Below, piece after piece: positions 1 to 10,282 of a DNA stretch of 64,000 nucleotides (its first letter is position 1; the number at the start of each line of letters is the position of its first letter). Source of the DNA: Chryseobacterium gleum (GTDB lineage Bacteria; Bacteroidota; Bacteroidia; Flavobacteriales_D; Sanyastnellaceae); the NCBI GenBank assembly GCA_945862415.1, contig CAMAYP010000001.1:38823-102822 (forward strand), written 5' to 3'. Both the position numbers and the translations under genes were made by a program. The notes under the pieces are model-generated. The model saw nothing but the letters and a program-made list of their open reading frames with translations, did no database searches and was not told the origin of the DNA.

Positions 1-2
1 CG

Positions 3-1856
3 GAAATTGTTTTTCCGGCAGGACAAGATGAGGTAACCATCACATTCCAGGCAATTCAGGATTTTGTGATGGAAGGTGTGGAGACACTTGAAATTACCAT
101 GGAAAACGCCGGTTGTGGATCGAGCAGTGCGAATGTTTCAATCAGCGTTTATGATCTTCCTGCGCTCGAAGTAGCCTTAGACGATGCATTGATTAATTGC
201 GGAGAATCGGTCACATTTACTCCTACAATAACAGGAGGCTTGGGTGATTATACCCTTGTTTGGGACGGTGTATTTGAAGGCGCGAGCTATATCGTTATTC
301 CCCAACAGGCCGCAACCTATTCGTACTCTGTTTCTGATACGTGCGGCGTAATCCCTTTTAATGGGAGTGTATCGGTTGAGTTTGTTGTGAATCCGCAGTT
401 GCTCGTAGAAGTTTCTGATGACCTCACCGCGACCTGTTTAGACGTGCAGGAATTTCAGCCGCAAATTTCCGGTGGTTTGCCACCGTATGAAGTAGCATGG
501 TATGTCGATGGAGCATTGGAATCTGTGAATACTGATTTGCTCTTTGCTTCTGATGTCAGCGTATCGATTGCGTTTGCGGTCACCGATTTATGCGGTGTAG
601 AAGTCTCGGATCAGTTTAACTACAATGTGCCCGCTGTGCCTATTGAAGTGAACTTGGGACAAGATGTTACCGTTCGTTGCATTGATGAAGTAGTTTACAA
701 TCCGCAGCCAACAGGTGGGATAGGCGCATTTACGTATGAGTGGTTTGTGGATGGAGCCGCACAGCCCGGTACCCAGGAATTCGATAATTTCTTTTTCAAC
801 GATGCGACGGTTCGCGTGGAGATTACCGATGAGTGCGGGAATTTCACCAGCGATGAGGTGGATGTTTTGGTTCCCCCTGTGCCGGTATCAGTTGCGCTAC
901 CTTCTGATATTTATACGACATGCCTTGAAACAAGTAGCCTTCAGCCGGTGGTTTCCGGAGGTGCGGGCGATTTAGACTATGCTTGGTCTGTCAACGGCGT
1001 GGAGTATTCGAATGACACAGCAATCAATTATTCGACAGAATTAAATACAGCCATCGCTTTGACGGTTGAGGATGCGTGTGGTAATGCGGGGTATGACGAA
1101 ATGCAGATTTTCATTCCTGCAGTGCCTGTGCAGGTTTCTACGACTGCCGATACCACGATTTGCTTGTATGATGGCGCATTGCTGTCGGGAAGTGCATCGG
1201 GGGGAGTTGGCGAGCTCGTGTTGTCGTGGGAGGGTGGGTCCAATCAAGCGACTGTCTATGCAACACCTACCACATCTTCAGCCTATCGTTTATTCGTTCA
1301 GGATGAGTGTGGCAATACGGCCAGCGCAAATGTTTTTGTAACTGTCGATTTCGTGGAGCCCAATTTTATCTCCGCTTATTTGGATGATGAGTTGGTGGGA
1401 TTTACGAATTTAATGCCCGATTCGGTTGTTACCTTTTGGGAATTTTCGGATGGTACTATTTCGAATGACCAAAATCCGGTTCACCGCTTCAATACAGTGG
1501 ATGAATGGGTTGCCACGTTGCACGCCTATTCGGCAGCAGGTTGCCACAACGAGGTGTCTCAGACTTTCGAAGCCACCGGCGCTGTTTTTATTCCAACGGC
1601 ATTCACTCCAGACGCCGACGGCATCAATGACATTTGGAAGCCGGTTGGTCGAGATTTGGTCAGCTACCAATTGCGCGTGTTTAATAGGTCGGGTGAGGTG
1701 GTTTTTGAAACTGGCGACATGGAGCAGTATTGGGATGGAAGCATGCGTGGAGGAGAATATTATGTGCCCAATGGGGCGTATAGTTTTATTTTGCAAGCTA
1801 CAGATGCTAGGTATAATTCGTTTGAACGTTCGGGTCATGTGCAACTCGTTCGCTGA
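3..1856 (+). CDS. Secreted protein with tandem Ig-like/PKD-like Cys-containing repeats and T9SS type B (CHU_C/gliding) C-terminal sorting domain; 5' end lies outside the window
   Basis: Frame is open from base 3 (EIVFPAGQDEVTITFQAIQDFV-MEGVETLEI), so the listed start at 66 (GTG) is not the true start. C-terminus VFIPTAFTPDADGINDIWKP...YQLRVFNRSGEVVFET...WDGSMRGGEYYVPNGAYSFIL is a typical type B sorting domain. Confidence 0.85.
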   Translation, partial: EIVFPAGQDEVTITFQAIQDFVMEGVETLEITMENAGCGSSSANVSISVYDLPALEVALDDALINCGESVTFTPTITGGLGDYTLVWDGVFEGASYIVIPQQAATYSYSVSDTCGVIPFNGSVSVEFVVNPQLLVEVSDDLTATCLDVQEFQPQISGGLPPYEVAWYVDGALESVNTDLLFASDVSVSIAFAVTDLCGVEVSDQFNYNVPAVPIEVNLGQDVTVRCIDEVVYNPQPTGGIGAFTYEWFVDGAAQPGTQEFDNFFFNDATVRVEITDECGNFTSDEVDVLVPPVPVSVALPSDIYTTCLETSSLQPVVSGGAGDLDYAWSVNGVEYSNDTAINYSTELNTAIALTVEDACGNAGYDEMQIFIPAVPVQVSTTADTTICLYDGALLSGSASGGVGELVLSWEGGSNQATVYATPTTSSAYRLFVQDECGNTASANVFVTVDFVEPNFISAYLDDELVGFTNLMPDSVVTFWEFSDGTISNDQNPVHRFNTVDEWVATLHAYSAAGCHNEVSQTFEATGAVFIPTAFTPDADGINDIWKPVGRDLVSYQLRVFNRSGEVVFETGDMEQYWDGSMRGGEYYVPNGAYSFILQATDARYNSFERSGHVQLVR

Positions 1857-1910
1857 TACGGACAACTTTTTAGAGAAGCCTTCTGTCATTAATTATCGAA
1901 ACCAAATCTT

Positions 1911-3767
1911 ATGAGAATTCTTATACCTTTTTTTGCCCTTATCGTATTTGCTGCGAATAGCATAGCTCAGGTAACCGTTACCACAGTTACTCCCGCAGAG
2001 GCTGTTGCAGCGTTGGTAGGACCCGATTTAGAGGTTAGTAACATCACCTTCACAGGCGATGTCATTCAGCTTGGAACGTATCAAAACGCAGGAGGCAATT
2101 TTCCGATTGCCAACGGTATCGTGTTGAGCACAAGCGACGCCAATAACTTTGAGGCAGATGCTTTCTTCGGTGATCCGATCAATCCCGTGAATACGGAGCC
2201 TGATTTGTTGGATATCGCCAACTCTGTTCCCCCGCTAATCAATCAGACGTTTGTAGTGAATGGTGTTTTCGATGTTGCGATACTTGAATTCGACTTCGTT
2301 GCTTCAGGGCCTATTCTTACTTTCAAGTATGTATTTGGATCGGATGAATACCTCACCTTCGTAAACACACAATACAATGACGTCTTTTCATTTCTGATTT
2401 CAGGACCGGGTATTACCGGCCCGTATGCCTCGCCCGCAGCGTTTCCGGATGGTGCGCAAAACATTGCAGGCGTTCCCAACAGCGACCCCTTCTTGCCCAT
2501 TACTATTTCTTCGGTAAATAATGTGTTGAACACTCAATACTACATTAATAACCCTGGAAACATAATCAATAATACCATTAGCTGCACAGGCTACACTGAT
2601 TCGTTGCGTGTGTATGCTGATTTGCAATGCGGTCAAACCTATCACATGAAACTTGCAATTGCCGATGGTTCAGACGCCGGGTTGAAGTCGATGGTAATGT
2701 TTGAGGAAGGTAGCTTCCAGCTTTCAGGTGCAGGTATCGAGGCTTATTCAGTCGGCGCGCCTAGCACGTTGGAGGAAGATTTTGTGCTTATCGAAGGCTG
2801 TTTAAACGGAGAGTTGCGTGTGCAGCCTCCGGCATGTGCTGCTGAAATACTGGATGTCGATTTTTCCTATTCGGGTATTGCAATAAATGGTCTCGATTAT
2901 GAGGCGTTGCCAATTACATTGAGTCTTCAGGGTGAACCGGTGCTTATTCCGATTATTGCTGTAGCCGATGGTATCAATGAAGGCGACGAGTCGGTGCAGA
3001 TTGTAATGAACTTTATCAATCTCGAAGGCGAGCCCGATTCTGATACTACCAACATCGTTATTCGTGATTATATACAGCCTGCTGTCGCTATGAAAACAGT
3101 GTATATCTGCAACAACGATACAACTGTTTCACCTGTCATCACAGGAGGTTTTGCCCCCTATGGTTATACATGGTGGGATGGTTCGCAAACGACCTCACAT
3201 TTTTTTGATGAAGGCGATGCCGGTAGTTACTCTATATCGATGAGCGATTGGTGCGGAACCGCTTTCGATACGGATTTTGATGTAGTGGAGCCGGGCCCCA
3301 TTTTCGTTGCGCCGTTGATCTATAATTGTTTTGGACAGCAAACGGAAGATTTGGCTCGAAACGGTGCGCCACCCTATAGCATTGTTTTCTCTGAAGATTC
3401 GCTCACCAACACGGATTACTCATTTTTAGCTGAATATTATGGCACCTATTACGTGACCTTTACCGATCAGTGCGCTTCTTCAGGAGCAGCAACGATTGTA
3501 ACACAGCGATGTGATACGAAGGTTCCCAACGTGTTTACCCCGAATGGTGACGGCAAGAACGATACATTCGAGATTTTCGGTATTGAAGGTTTCCGTGGAA
3601 GCAGCCTCGTTGTATTCGACCGTTGGGGAACGATTGTTTTTGAGGATAAGGACTACAAAAACAATTGGAGCGGTTCGGATAATCCGGATGGTGTTTACTT
3701 CTACATCTTCACTCGTTCAGATAAAGAGGTGTTTACCGGGTCTTTCGAGAAGCTCGGAACGAAATAA
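1911..3767 (+). CDS. Choice-of-anchor L-like secreted protein with T9SS type B sorting domain
   Basis: Signal peptide MRILIPFFALIVFAANSIAQ; anchor-L-like text (GIVLSTSDANNFEADAFFGDP...LEFDFVASGPILTFKYVFGSDEYLTFVNTQYNDVFSFLISGPGITG); C-terminus VPNVFTPNGDGKNDTFEIFGIEGF...VVFDRWGTIVFE. Confidence 0.88.
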   Translation: MRILIPFFALIVFAANSIAQVTVTTVTPAEAVAALVGPDLEVSNITFTGDVIQLGTYQNAGGNFPIANGIVLSTSDANNFEADAFFGDPINPVNTEPDLLDIANSVPPLINQTFVVNGVFDVAILEFDFVASGPILTFKYVFGSDEYLTFVNTQYNDVFSFLISGPGITGPYASPAAFPDGAQNIAGVPNSDPFLPITISSVNNVLNTQYYINNPGNIINNTISCTGYTDSLRVYADLQCGQTYHMKLAIADGSDAGLKSMVMFEEGSFQLSGAGIEAYSVGAPSTLEEDFVLIEGCLNGELRVQPPACAAEILDVDFSYSGIAINGLDYEALPITLSLQGEPVLIPIIAVADGINEGDESVQIVMNFINLEGEPDSDTTNIVIRDYIQPAVAMKTVYICNNDTTVSPVITGGFAPYGYTWWDGSQTTSHFFDEGDAGSYSISMSDWCGTAFDTDFDVVEPGPIFVAPLIYNCFGQQTEDLARNGAPPYSIVFSEDSLTNTDYSFLAEYYGTYYVTFTDQCASSGAATIVTQRCDTKVPNVFTPNGDGKNDTFEIFGIEGFRGSSLVVFDRWGTIVFEDKDYKNNWSGSDNPDGVYFYIFTRSDKEVFTGSFEKLGTK

Positions 3768-3770
3768 GCG

Positions 3771-4739
3771 TTAGAACTCACGTGTATGAAGAGCTTGTGC
3801 CAGTTGGTGCAAGCTCTCTTTTTTTTCACGGGCCACATCAATGGCATTCAAACGCTGCAAGGCAAGTTGATAATACTCGTTTACCTTTTCCTTTAAGGAA
3901 AGATCAATGCCTAATTCACGAAACAGGTTGCTAACAATTTCGACTTTGGCGGTTGCATTTTTATTCTCAAGTTGCAGGTCCAGAAGCGCGCGTTGATTTT
4001 CGTTCGCCTTCGTGTAGGCTTCTATCATCAAGTAGGTTTTCTTGTTGGCCAATATATCGCCGCCTACCTGTTTTCCGGTTTTTGATCCGTCACCAAACGT
4101 GTCCAGATAATCGTCCCAAAGTTGGAATGAAAGCCCTAGAGCAATCGCGAAATCATAGATGGCTTCTTGGTCGGGCAATGAGGCGCCGCCAATGATTGCA
4201 CCTATTTTCATTGAACCGCCGAGCAGAACAGACGTTTTGAGTCTGATCATTTCGATGTATTCTTCGATTGATACATCCTTGCGCGATTGAAAGTCCATGT
4301 CCATTTGCTGACCGATGCAAACTTCCAGTGCCGTGGTGTTGAATGTACGTATCACATCTCCCAAGACCTCTTGTTTGGTCTTGATGAGTAATTGATACGC
4401 TTGTATGAGCATAGCGTCGCCGCTCAGAATGGCCACATCGCGATTCCATTTCTCATGAACGGTAGGTTTTCCTCTGCGCAACGGTGCATTGTCCATAATA
4501 TCGTCGTGCATGAGTGTGAAGTTGTGGAAGACTTCCATGGCAATGGCCGGGTAAACCACGTCTTCCGAATCGCCTTCGAACAGGTCGGCTGCGAGCAGTG
4601 TAAGCAGCGGGCGAACACGCTTGCCTCCAAGACTCAATATGTAGTTGACCGGTTGGAGGATATTCTCGTCGCCGTTTTTACGGCAGAAGCCATCAATTTT
4701 TTGTTGGATGACGGCTTGAAAATCTGCTAAGGAATGCAT
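3771..4739 (-). CDS. Polyprenyl (isoprenyl) diphosphate synthase
   Basis: DDxxD-type motifs LMHDDIMDNAPLRRGKPTVH and LWDDYLDTFGD; GGKRVRP. Start placed at MHSLADF rather than the upstream start of the ORF track, which overlaps rmlA. Confidence 0.93.
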   Translation of the reverse strand: MHSLADFQAVIQQKIDGFCRKNGDENILQPVNYILSLGGKRVRPLLTLLAADLFEGDSEDVVYPAIAMEVFHNFTLMHDDIMDNAPLRRGKPTVHEKWNRDVAILSGDAMLIQAYQLLIKTKQEVLGDVIRTFNTTALEVCIGQQMDMDFQSRKDVSIEEYIEMIRLKTSVLLGGSMKIGAIIGGASLPDQEAIYDFAIALGLSFQLWDDYLDTFGDGSKTGKQVGGDILANKKTYLMIEAYTKANENQRALLDLQLENKNATAKVEIVSNLFRELGIDLSLKEKVNEYYQLALQRLNAIDVAREKKESLHQLAQALHTREF

Positions 4740-4743
4740 GTAC

Positions 4744-5613
4744 TTATTTACCGGCTTTAAGTTGGTCGAGTATGTACCTGCCATAGCCGCTATTGACAAG
4801 TGGTTGTGCTATTTGTTCGGTTTGTGCATCGTCAATAAAGCCCATGCGCCAAGCTATTTCTTCGATACATCCAATTTTCAATCCTTGGCGCTCTTCGATG
4901 ACTTGCACATATTGACCGGCCTGCATTAGCGAAGCAAATGTGCCTGTATCGAGCCATGCGGTTCCTCGGTCCATGCGTTGCACTTTGAGGCGTCCCTGAC
5001 GCAGATATTCTTTGTTTACATCGGTAATTTCGTATTCGCCACGTGCACTTGGCTGCAGGTTTTTGGCTATTTCAACTACATCGTTGTCGTAAAAATAAAG
5101 ACCGGGCACTGCATAATTGCTTTTGGGTTGTTTCGGCTTTTCTTCGATGCTTACGGCTTTTCCATTGGCATCAAACTCAACCACACCATACCGTTCAGGA
5201 TCTCGAACGTGATAGGCATATACTAACCCGCCATCGATTTCCGTGTTTTCGCGTAGCATATGTCCCAAACCCCGGCCGTAAAAGATGTTGTCGCCAAGAA
5301 TGAGTGCTGCCTTGTCGTTGCCTATGAAGTCGGCCCCTAGCACAAAGGCTTGTGCAAGACCGTTAGGTACTTCCTGCACCTGATAGCTGAAGTTACACCC
5401 CAATCTTTTTCCGTCGCCCAGGAGTTTTTCAAACCCGGGTAAATCGTGTGGTGTTGAGATAATAAGGATATCCCGGATGTTGGCAAGCATAAGGGTCGAC
5501 AACGGATAGTAAATCATCGGTTTGTCGTAAACAGGCATGAGCTGTTTACTCACGGCCAACGTGAGAGGGTATAAGCGGGTTCCGCTGCCACCGGCTAGAA
5601 TGATACCTTTCAT
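4744..5613 (-). CDS. rmlA: Glucose-1-phosphate thymidylyltransferase
   Basis: [39 protein letters not shown]; start adjusted to MKGIILAGG. Confidence 0.96.
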   Translation of the reverse strand: MKGIILAGGSGTRLYPLTLAVSKQLMPVYDKPMIYYPLSTLMLANIRDILIISTPHDLPGFEKLLGDGKRLGCNFSYQVQEVPNGLAQAFVLGADFIGNDKAALILGDNIFYGRGLGHMLRENTEIDGGLVYAYHVRDPERYGVVEFDANGKAVSIEEKPKQPKSNYAVPGLYFYDNDVVEIAKNLQPSARGEYEITDVNKEYLRQGRLKVQRMDRGTAWLDTGTFASLMQAGQYVQVIEERQGLKIGCIEEIAWRMGFIDDAQTEQIAQPLVNSGYGRYILDQLKAGK

Positions 5614-5623
5614 GAATACTAAT

Positions 5624-8077
5624 TTAATTTTTTTCGAGTTCAATTTTGCGCACGCTCCAATCATCGTAATGGAGGTCATCTTCTTCATCGAGCGTTTGGA
5701 AGAAGGGCTCTTGAAAAGATTTAGTTGTTATGCGCTTTTGAAACGATAACAAGAGTGCCGGCAGTATTAGAAGGTTGGTAATCATTGCCACCAACAAGGT
5801 TACTGCCGTAAGAACTCCAAGCGCACGGGTTCCTTCAAATTCACTAGCTGCAAAGCAACCAAAGCCAAATAAGAGAACTAAGGAAGTATAAACCATACTT
5901 GCGCCTGTTTCTCGGATGGCAAGCAAGGCAGACTCCTTGATTTTCCAATTGTGGATTTTTAATTCCTGACGATACTTTGCTAAGTAGTGAATTGTATTGT
6001 CGACTGTTATGCCGAGTGCAATCGAAAATACAAGGATGGTTGAAGGCTTCAAGGGAATGCCGGCAAACCCCATGATGCCGGCTGTAATGATTTGCGGAAT
6101 AATGTTGGGGATAAATGAAATGAAAACCATTCGTGCGCTCCAGAACATAAAGGCCATCATAATCGAAATGATGAGGACACCGAAAAGCAACGAACTGAAT
6201 AAATCGCCCACGAGGTAATTGGTTCCTTCGAGAAATACTACAGAGGTGCCCGTTAGCGTCACCTTGTATTTGGCAGGGTCGAATATGCTGTCGATTTTTG
6301 GTTTGATATCGGCCATCAACCGGTCCATTTCTTTCGTTCCGATATCTGCTACCTGGGTAGTCACGCGCGTGAGTCTTTTGGTGCTATCGAGAAACGTTTT
6401 TTCTACGCCTTTGTCGGCACGATTGTCATCGCCGATAAACTCTCCAATGAAGGCTTGCTCCTCGCGTGGTATTAGCGTGTAATAGGCAGAATCGCCCATG
6501 TAAAAAGCTTGTCGCAGGTATTTACTGGCGTCTACGATAGAGAGTGATCTGGAAAATGGATGGATTGTGGTATCCTTCAATTCCAGCGTATATCCGGCAA
6601 GCAAGTATTGCAGCTCCTCTATTTTCTGCAGATTTTTGTCTTTTGTTATTTGTCCTTTTTTGCCACAATCAATAAGAATTTCGAATGGCATGACCCCATT
6701 GAAGTTTGCCTCAAACCACTTTAAATCGGTTATAACACGGTCGCTATCCGGAATGTCGTCCACGATATTGCCGGTGGTGTGCATTCGGCTGATTCCGTAT
6801 ACACAAACGGCGGTCAACACAAGGGTAATGGCATAAATCCATTTGCGGTGGAAAATTACGCTGCGCACTAATGCGTCGAGAATTCTCTCCAGCCACGGCG
6901 AGCTGAGGTGCCCAAGGTGGCGTTCGGTAGGTGGAGGAAGATAGCTGTATACAATTGGGAATACGAGCAACGACAGGAAGAATGCTAGCAAACAGTTCAA
7001 GCTGGCAATCACACCGAAGTGTTTCAGCAAATCGCTCGAGGTAAAAATGAATGTTGCGAAACCTACGGCAGTAGTGGCGTTTATCATGAATGCCGCAGCG
7101 CCGGCTTTCTGAACAACCCGCGCAAGTGCCCTAGTCTTGTTGCCGTAACGTTGATACTCTTGATGATACTTTGTGACCAGATAAATACAGTTAGGAACCG
7201 TTGTTACAATCATTAACGGGGGAATGAGACCCATCAGCATTGTAATCGGGTAATCGAAAACGGCAATACTGCCCATTGCAATTACCACCGAAACGACTAC
7301 CACGCTCATAACGACCATGGTGACTTTCACACTGCGAAAGAATACCAAGAGAAGTACCATGCAAATGATAGCCGAAAGAATGGTGAAGAATTTCAGTTCG
7401 GCCTTCACTTTAACGGTCATGACCGAACGGATGTAAGGCATTCCCGATACAAAGGTTTGGATTCCCGTATCACGGGTAAATTGATCGGACAGCATTAGCA
7501 TGCGCTCAACCGCGTTGCCGCGATTTTCCGAATTAAACAGTTTGGCATTCACAAACACCATCATCAAACCTGCGTCGCCATCTTTCTTATATAGCAGCTT
7601 TTCATAAAAGGGTAGGCTATTCAGTATTCCACGCAAAGAGTCGAGTTCGAACTGTGTTGTAGGGTCGTACTTTATGAGCTGCTGAAAATCGAAACGCTGC
7701 AGCGTTGTGTCTTTAACTAGATTGTAGCAATTACCGGTCGAAAAAACACTGTCGACCATAGGGAAGGATTGGCCATCAACTTCTACGGTGGTGGCTTGCA
7801 GTTCACGAACCAGCTTGCGCCACTGATTGAAGTTATTGAGTTCCCAAATGCGTTCGTCTTTGTATCCGATAGCGAGTACGTTACCGTCTTCGCTAAATTG
7901 ATCTACGAAGCTGCGATATTCAATGTAGGTGCTATCGTCTTCAGGAAGCACGCCTCCGAATTTATAGCTCATGCGCGCGTATTGCGATTGCCAGCCCATA
8001 ACGGCCGTAATCAAAATAAGCAGCAACCCCAAGGGTGCGCGATAGCGTAATATGAAGGCTCCTATTTTACCCCACAT
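5624..8077 (-). CDS. MMPL/RND-superfamily (patched-like) transporter
   Basis: Two halves each with multi-TM blocks; [20 protein letters not shown]; start placed at [13 protein letters not shown]. Confidence 0.88.
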   Translation of the reverse strand: MWGKIGAFILRYRAPLGLLLILITAVMGWQSQYARMSYKFGGVLPEDDSTYIEYRSFVDQFSEDGNVLAIGYKDERIWELNNFNQWRKLVRELQATTVEVDGQSFPMVDSVFSTGNCYNLVKDTTLQRFDFQQLIKYDPTTQFELDSLRGILNSLPFYEKLLYKKDGDAGLMMVFVNAKLFNSENRGNAVERMLMLSDQFTRDTGIQTFVSGMPYIRSVMTVKVKAELKFFTILSAIICMVLLLVFFRSVKVTMVVMSVVVVSVVIAMGSIAVFDYPITMLMGLIPPLMIVTTVPNCIYLVTKYHQEYQRYGNKTRALARVVQKAGAAAFMINATTAVGFATFIFTSSDLLKHFGVIASLNCLLAFFLSLLVFPIVYSYLPPPTERHLGHLSSPWLERILDALVRSVIFHRKWIYAITLVLTAVCVYGISRMHTTGNIVDDIPDSDRVITDLKWFEANFNGVMPFEILIDCGKKGQITKDKNLQKIEELQYLLAGYTLELKDTTIHPFSRSLSIVDASKYLRQAFYMGDSAYYTLIPREEQAFIGEFIGDDNRADKGVEKTFLDSTKRLTRVTTQVADIGTKEMDRLMADIKPKIDSIFDPAKYKVTLTGTSVVFLEGTNYLVGDLFSSLLFGVLIISIMMAFMFWSARMVFISFIPNIIPQIITAGIMGFAGIPLKPSTILVFSIALGITVDNTIHYLAKYRQELKIHNWKIKESALLAIRETGASMVYTSLVLLFGFGCFAASEFEGTRALGVLTAVTLLVAMITNLLILPALLLSFQKRITTKSFQEPFFQTLDEEDDLHYDDWSVRKIELEKN

Positions 8078-8143
8078 AGATTTGACGCAAAGAAACGATA
8101 AGAAGTCAATGGAAACCAAAAATTGGTGTAGGTTTGGAGCGTT

Positions 8144-9604
8144 ATGTTGAAGCAAACGATCCAACAAAAATTACAGGTAAAATTATCGCCTCAGCAAATT
8201 CAGCTCATGAAGATGCTTCAGATTCCAACAATGGAGTTGGATCAGCGCATTAAAGAGGAGATGGAAGTCAATCCAGCCCTGGAAGAGGGCAATGAAGATA
8301 CCGATCCTGCTGATGATGATCAGGGCGAGGACCAACAAGAGGATTCGGAGAGTGAAAATAAGGAGGAGGATGAAATAGATCTTTCCGATTATTTCGATGA
8401 TGATGATATCCCTGATTATAAATTAAGAGTCAACAATCACAGTTCGGATGATGAGGAGCGTGACACTCCATTGGGCGCAGGGCGCACCTTTCAGGATTTG
8501 CTTTTTGCGCAGTTGGGTATGACAGAGTTGGACGACGATCAACGCATGTTGGCGGAGTATCTCATAGGCAATTTGGATGAGAACGGCTATTTACGCAGAG
8601 AGTTGGCGGCTGTCGCAAATGACCTTGCTTTTTCGATGAATATCAGCGCTACTGTTGCCGATTTGGAGGAGGTATTGTCCGCTATTCAAGAATTGGATCC
8701 ACCCGGAGTGGGCGCGCGCGATTTGAGGGAGTGTTTACTTATTCAAGTAAGGCGCTCAGAGGTTCGCAATGCCGACACAGTAATGGCCGAGAAGGTATTG
8801 GTGAAGTATTTTGAAGAGTTTACCAAGAAACACTACGAAAAAATAGCGAAACGACTGGATATTGAAGAAGCCGAGTTAAAACCGGCGATTGATCTTATTC
8901 TTCATTTGAATCCAAAGCCGGGCAATAGTATGATAGAAGCTGCCCGAACCGTGCAGCATATCGTTCCCGATTTTTTATTGATTTCGGAAGACGAGGAGTT
9001 GAAGCTCACGCTCAATGCCCGCAATGCACCTGAATTGCGCATTAGCCGTGAGTATCGCGAAATGATGCAGCATTATGCTAAAGCGAAAGTAAAGGACACT
9101 AAGGAAAAGGAAGCCTTGCTTTTTGTGAAGCAAAAAATAGACAGCGCAAAGTGGTTCATTGACGCTATCAGACAACGAAATGACACACTGTTGTACTGCA
9201 TGCAGGCCATCGTAAATTATCAAAAGGAGTTCTTCCTAACGGGTGATGAAACCAAGCTGAAACCCATGATTTTGAAGGATATTGCGGATATGGTTGGAAT
9301 GGATATTTCCACGATTAGCCGTGTTGCCAATAGCAAGCATATTCAAACCACCTTCGGCACGTATCTATTGAAATATTTTTTCAGTGAAAGTCTTAGCACC
9401 GACGACGGGGAGGAGGTTTCATCGCGTGAAGTTAAGCAGATACTGAAGGATGCTATTGAGGCTGAGCAGAAGAGAAAACCACTCACGGATGAGAAATTGA
9501 TGAAACTGCTGAACGATAAGGGCTATAATATTGCGCGTCGAACAGTGGCCAAGTATCGCGAACAATTAGGCATACCGGTAGCACGATTAAGAAAGGAATG
9601 GTAG
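8144..9604 (+). CDS. rpoN: RNA polymerase sigma-54 factor
   Basis: N-terminal Q-rich activator region (MLKQTIQQKLQVKLSPQQIQLMKMLQIPTMELDQRI), acidic linker, core-binding region, C-terminal RpoN-box-like IARRTVAKYREQLGIP. Confidence 0.96.
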   Translation: MLKQTIQQKLQVKLSPQQIQLMKMLQIPTMELDQRIKEEMEVNPALEEGNEDTDPADDDQGEDQQEDSESENKEEDEIDLSDYFDDDDIPDYKLRVNNHSSDDEERDTPLGAGRTFQDLLFAQLGMTELDDDQRMLAEYLIGNLDENGYLRRELAAVANDLAFSMNISATVADLEEVLSAIQELDPPGVGARDLRECLLIQVRRSEVRNADTVMAEKVLVKYFEEFTKKHYEKIAKRLDIEEAELKPAIDLILHLNPKPGNSMIEAARTVQHIVPDFLLISEDEELKLTLNARNAPELRISREYREMMQHYAKAKVKDTKEKEALLFVKQKIDSAKWFIDAIRQRNDTLLYCMQAIVNYQKEFFLTGDETKLKPMILKDIADMVGMDISTISRVANSKHIQTTFGTYLLKYFFSESLSTDDGEEVSSREVKQILKDAIEAEQKRKPLTDEKLMKLLNDKGYNIARRTVAKYREQLGIPVARLRKEW

Positions 9605-10263
9605 AAACAGTTTCGGAAAAATCGACAGTGTTCACGCGTCACAATGTAACCTATCGCATTGCACAAGTTCTGTCGTTGGTGTTTCATCCGTTGTGGATGC
9701 CTCTCATTATCTATATGTCTGTGCGGACTATCGACCCTTATTACATAGCTCCTTCGCAGGCAGATTATTTTGTTTTTTTACTGCTTGGAATTAACATAGT
9801 CGCTCCTGCAGTGAGTATGCTCATTATGATAAAATATGGGATGCTTACCAGCATTGAACTGCGAAATCGAAAGGAACGATTTGGACCTTACTTGTTGGTC
9901 ATATTTTACTACTCGCTTTCCTACATAATGCTGCGGTGGAAGGGGCCTTACTTACCGGATACGGTATTTAGTTTTTTCCTATCCGTAATTCTTTCACTGG
10001 TGATTAGTCTAAGTATAAACAGCGTTTGGAAAATCTCTGTTCACATGCTTGCGCAAGGCGGAGTATTCGGGACGTTGTTGGCCCTAAATGTTATTCATCC
10101 GAACTTAGATACACTTTACCCGGCCATGTCGGTTCTCATGGCAGGCGTTACCGGATATTCACGGCTTTATTTAGATGCTCACACCCACGGGCAGGTTTAC
10201 GCAGGATTTTGTTTAGGAGCAGTAATCAACTGGTTGATTATTTCCCAAACAGTCATGATTTAA
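9598..10263 (+). CDS. PAP2-like integral membrane protein
   Basis: Multi-TM protein with C-terminal GYSRLYLDAHTHGQVYAGFCLG, resembling the C-terminal PAP2 phosphatase motif (SRxxxxxH). Overlaps rpoN stop. Confidence 0.65.
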   Translation: MVETVSEKSTVFTRHNVTYRIAQVLSLVFHPLWMPLIIYMSVRTIDPYYIAPSQADYFVFLLLGINIVAPAVSMLIMIKYGMLTSIELRNRKERFGPYLLVIFYYSLSYIMLRWKGPYLPDTVFSFFLSVILSLVISLSINSVWKISVHMLAQGGVFGTLLALNVIHPNLDTLYPAMSVLMAGVTGYSRLYLDAHTHGQVYAGFCLGAVINWLIISQTVMI

Positions 10264-10282
10264 ACTATAGGGGGTATTATGC

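Noticed and set aside
1410-1889. 159-aa minus-strand ORF and 162-aa plus-strand alternate-frame ORF
   Set aside because: Both overlap the T9SS type B gene in other frames and show no recognisable protein features.
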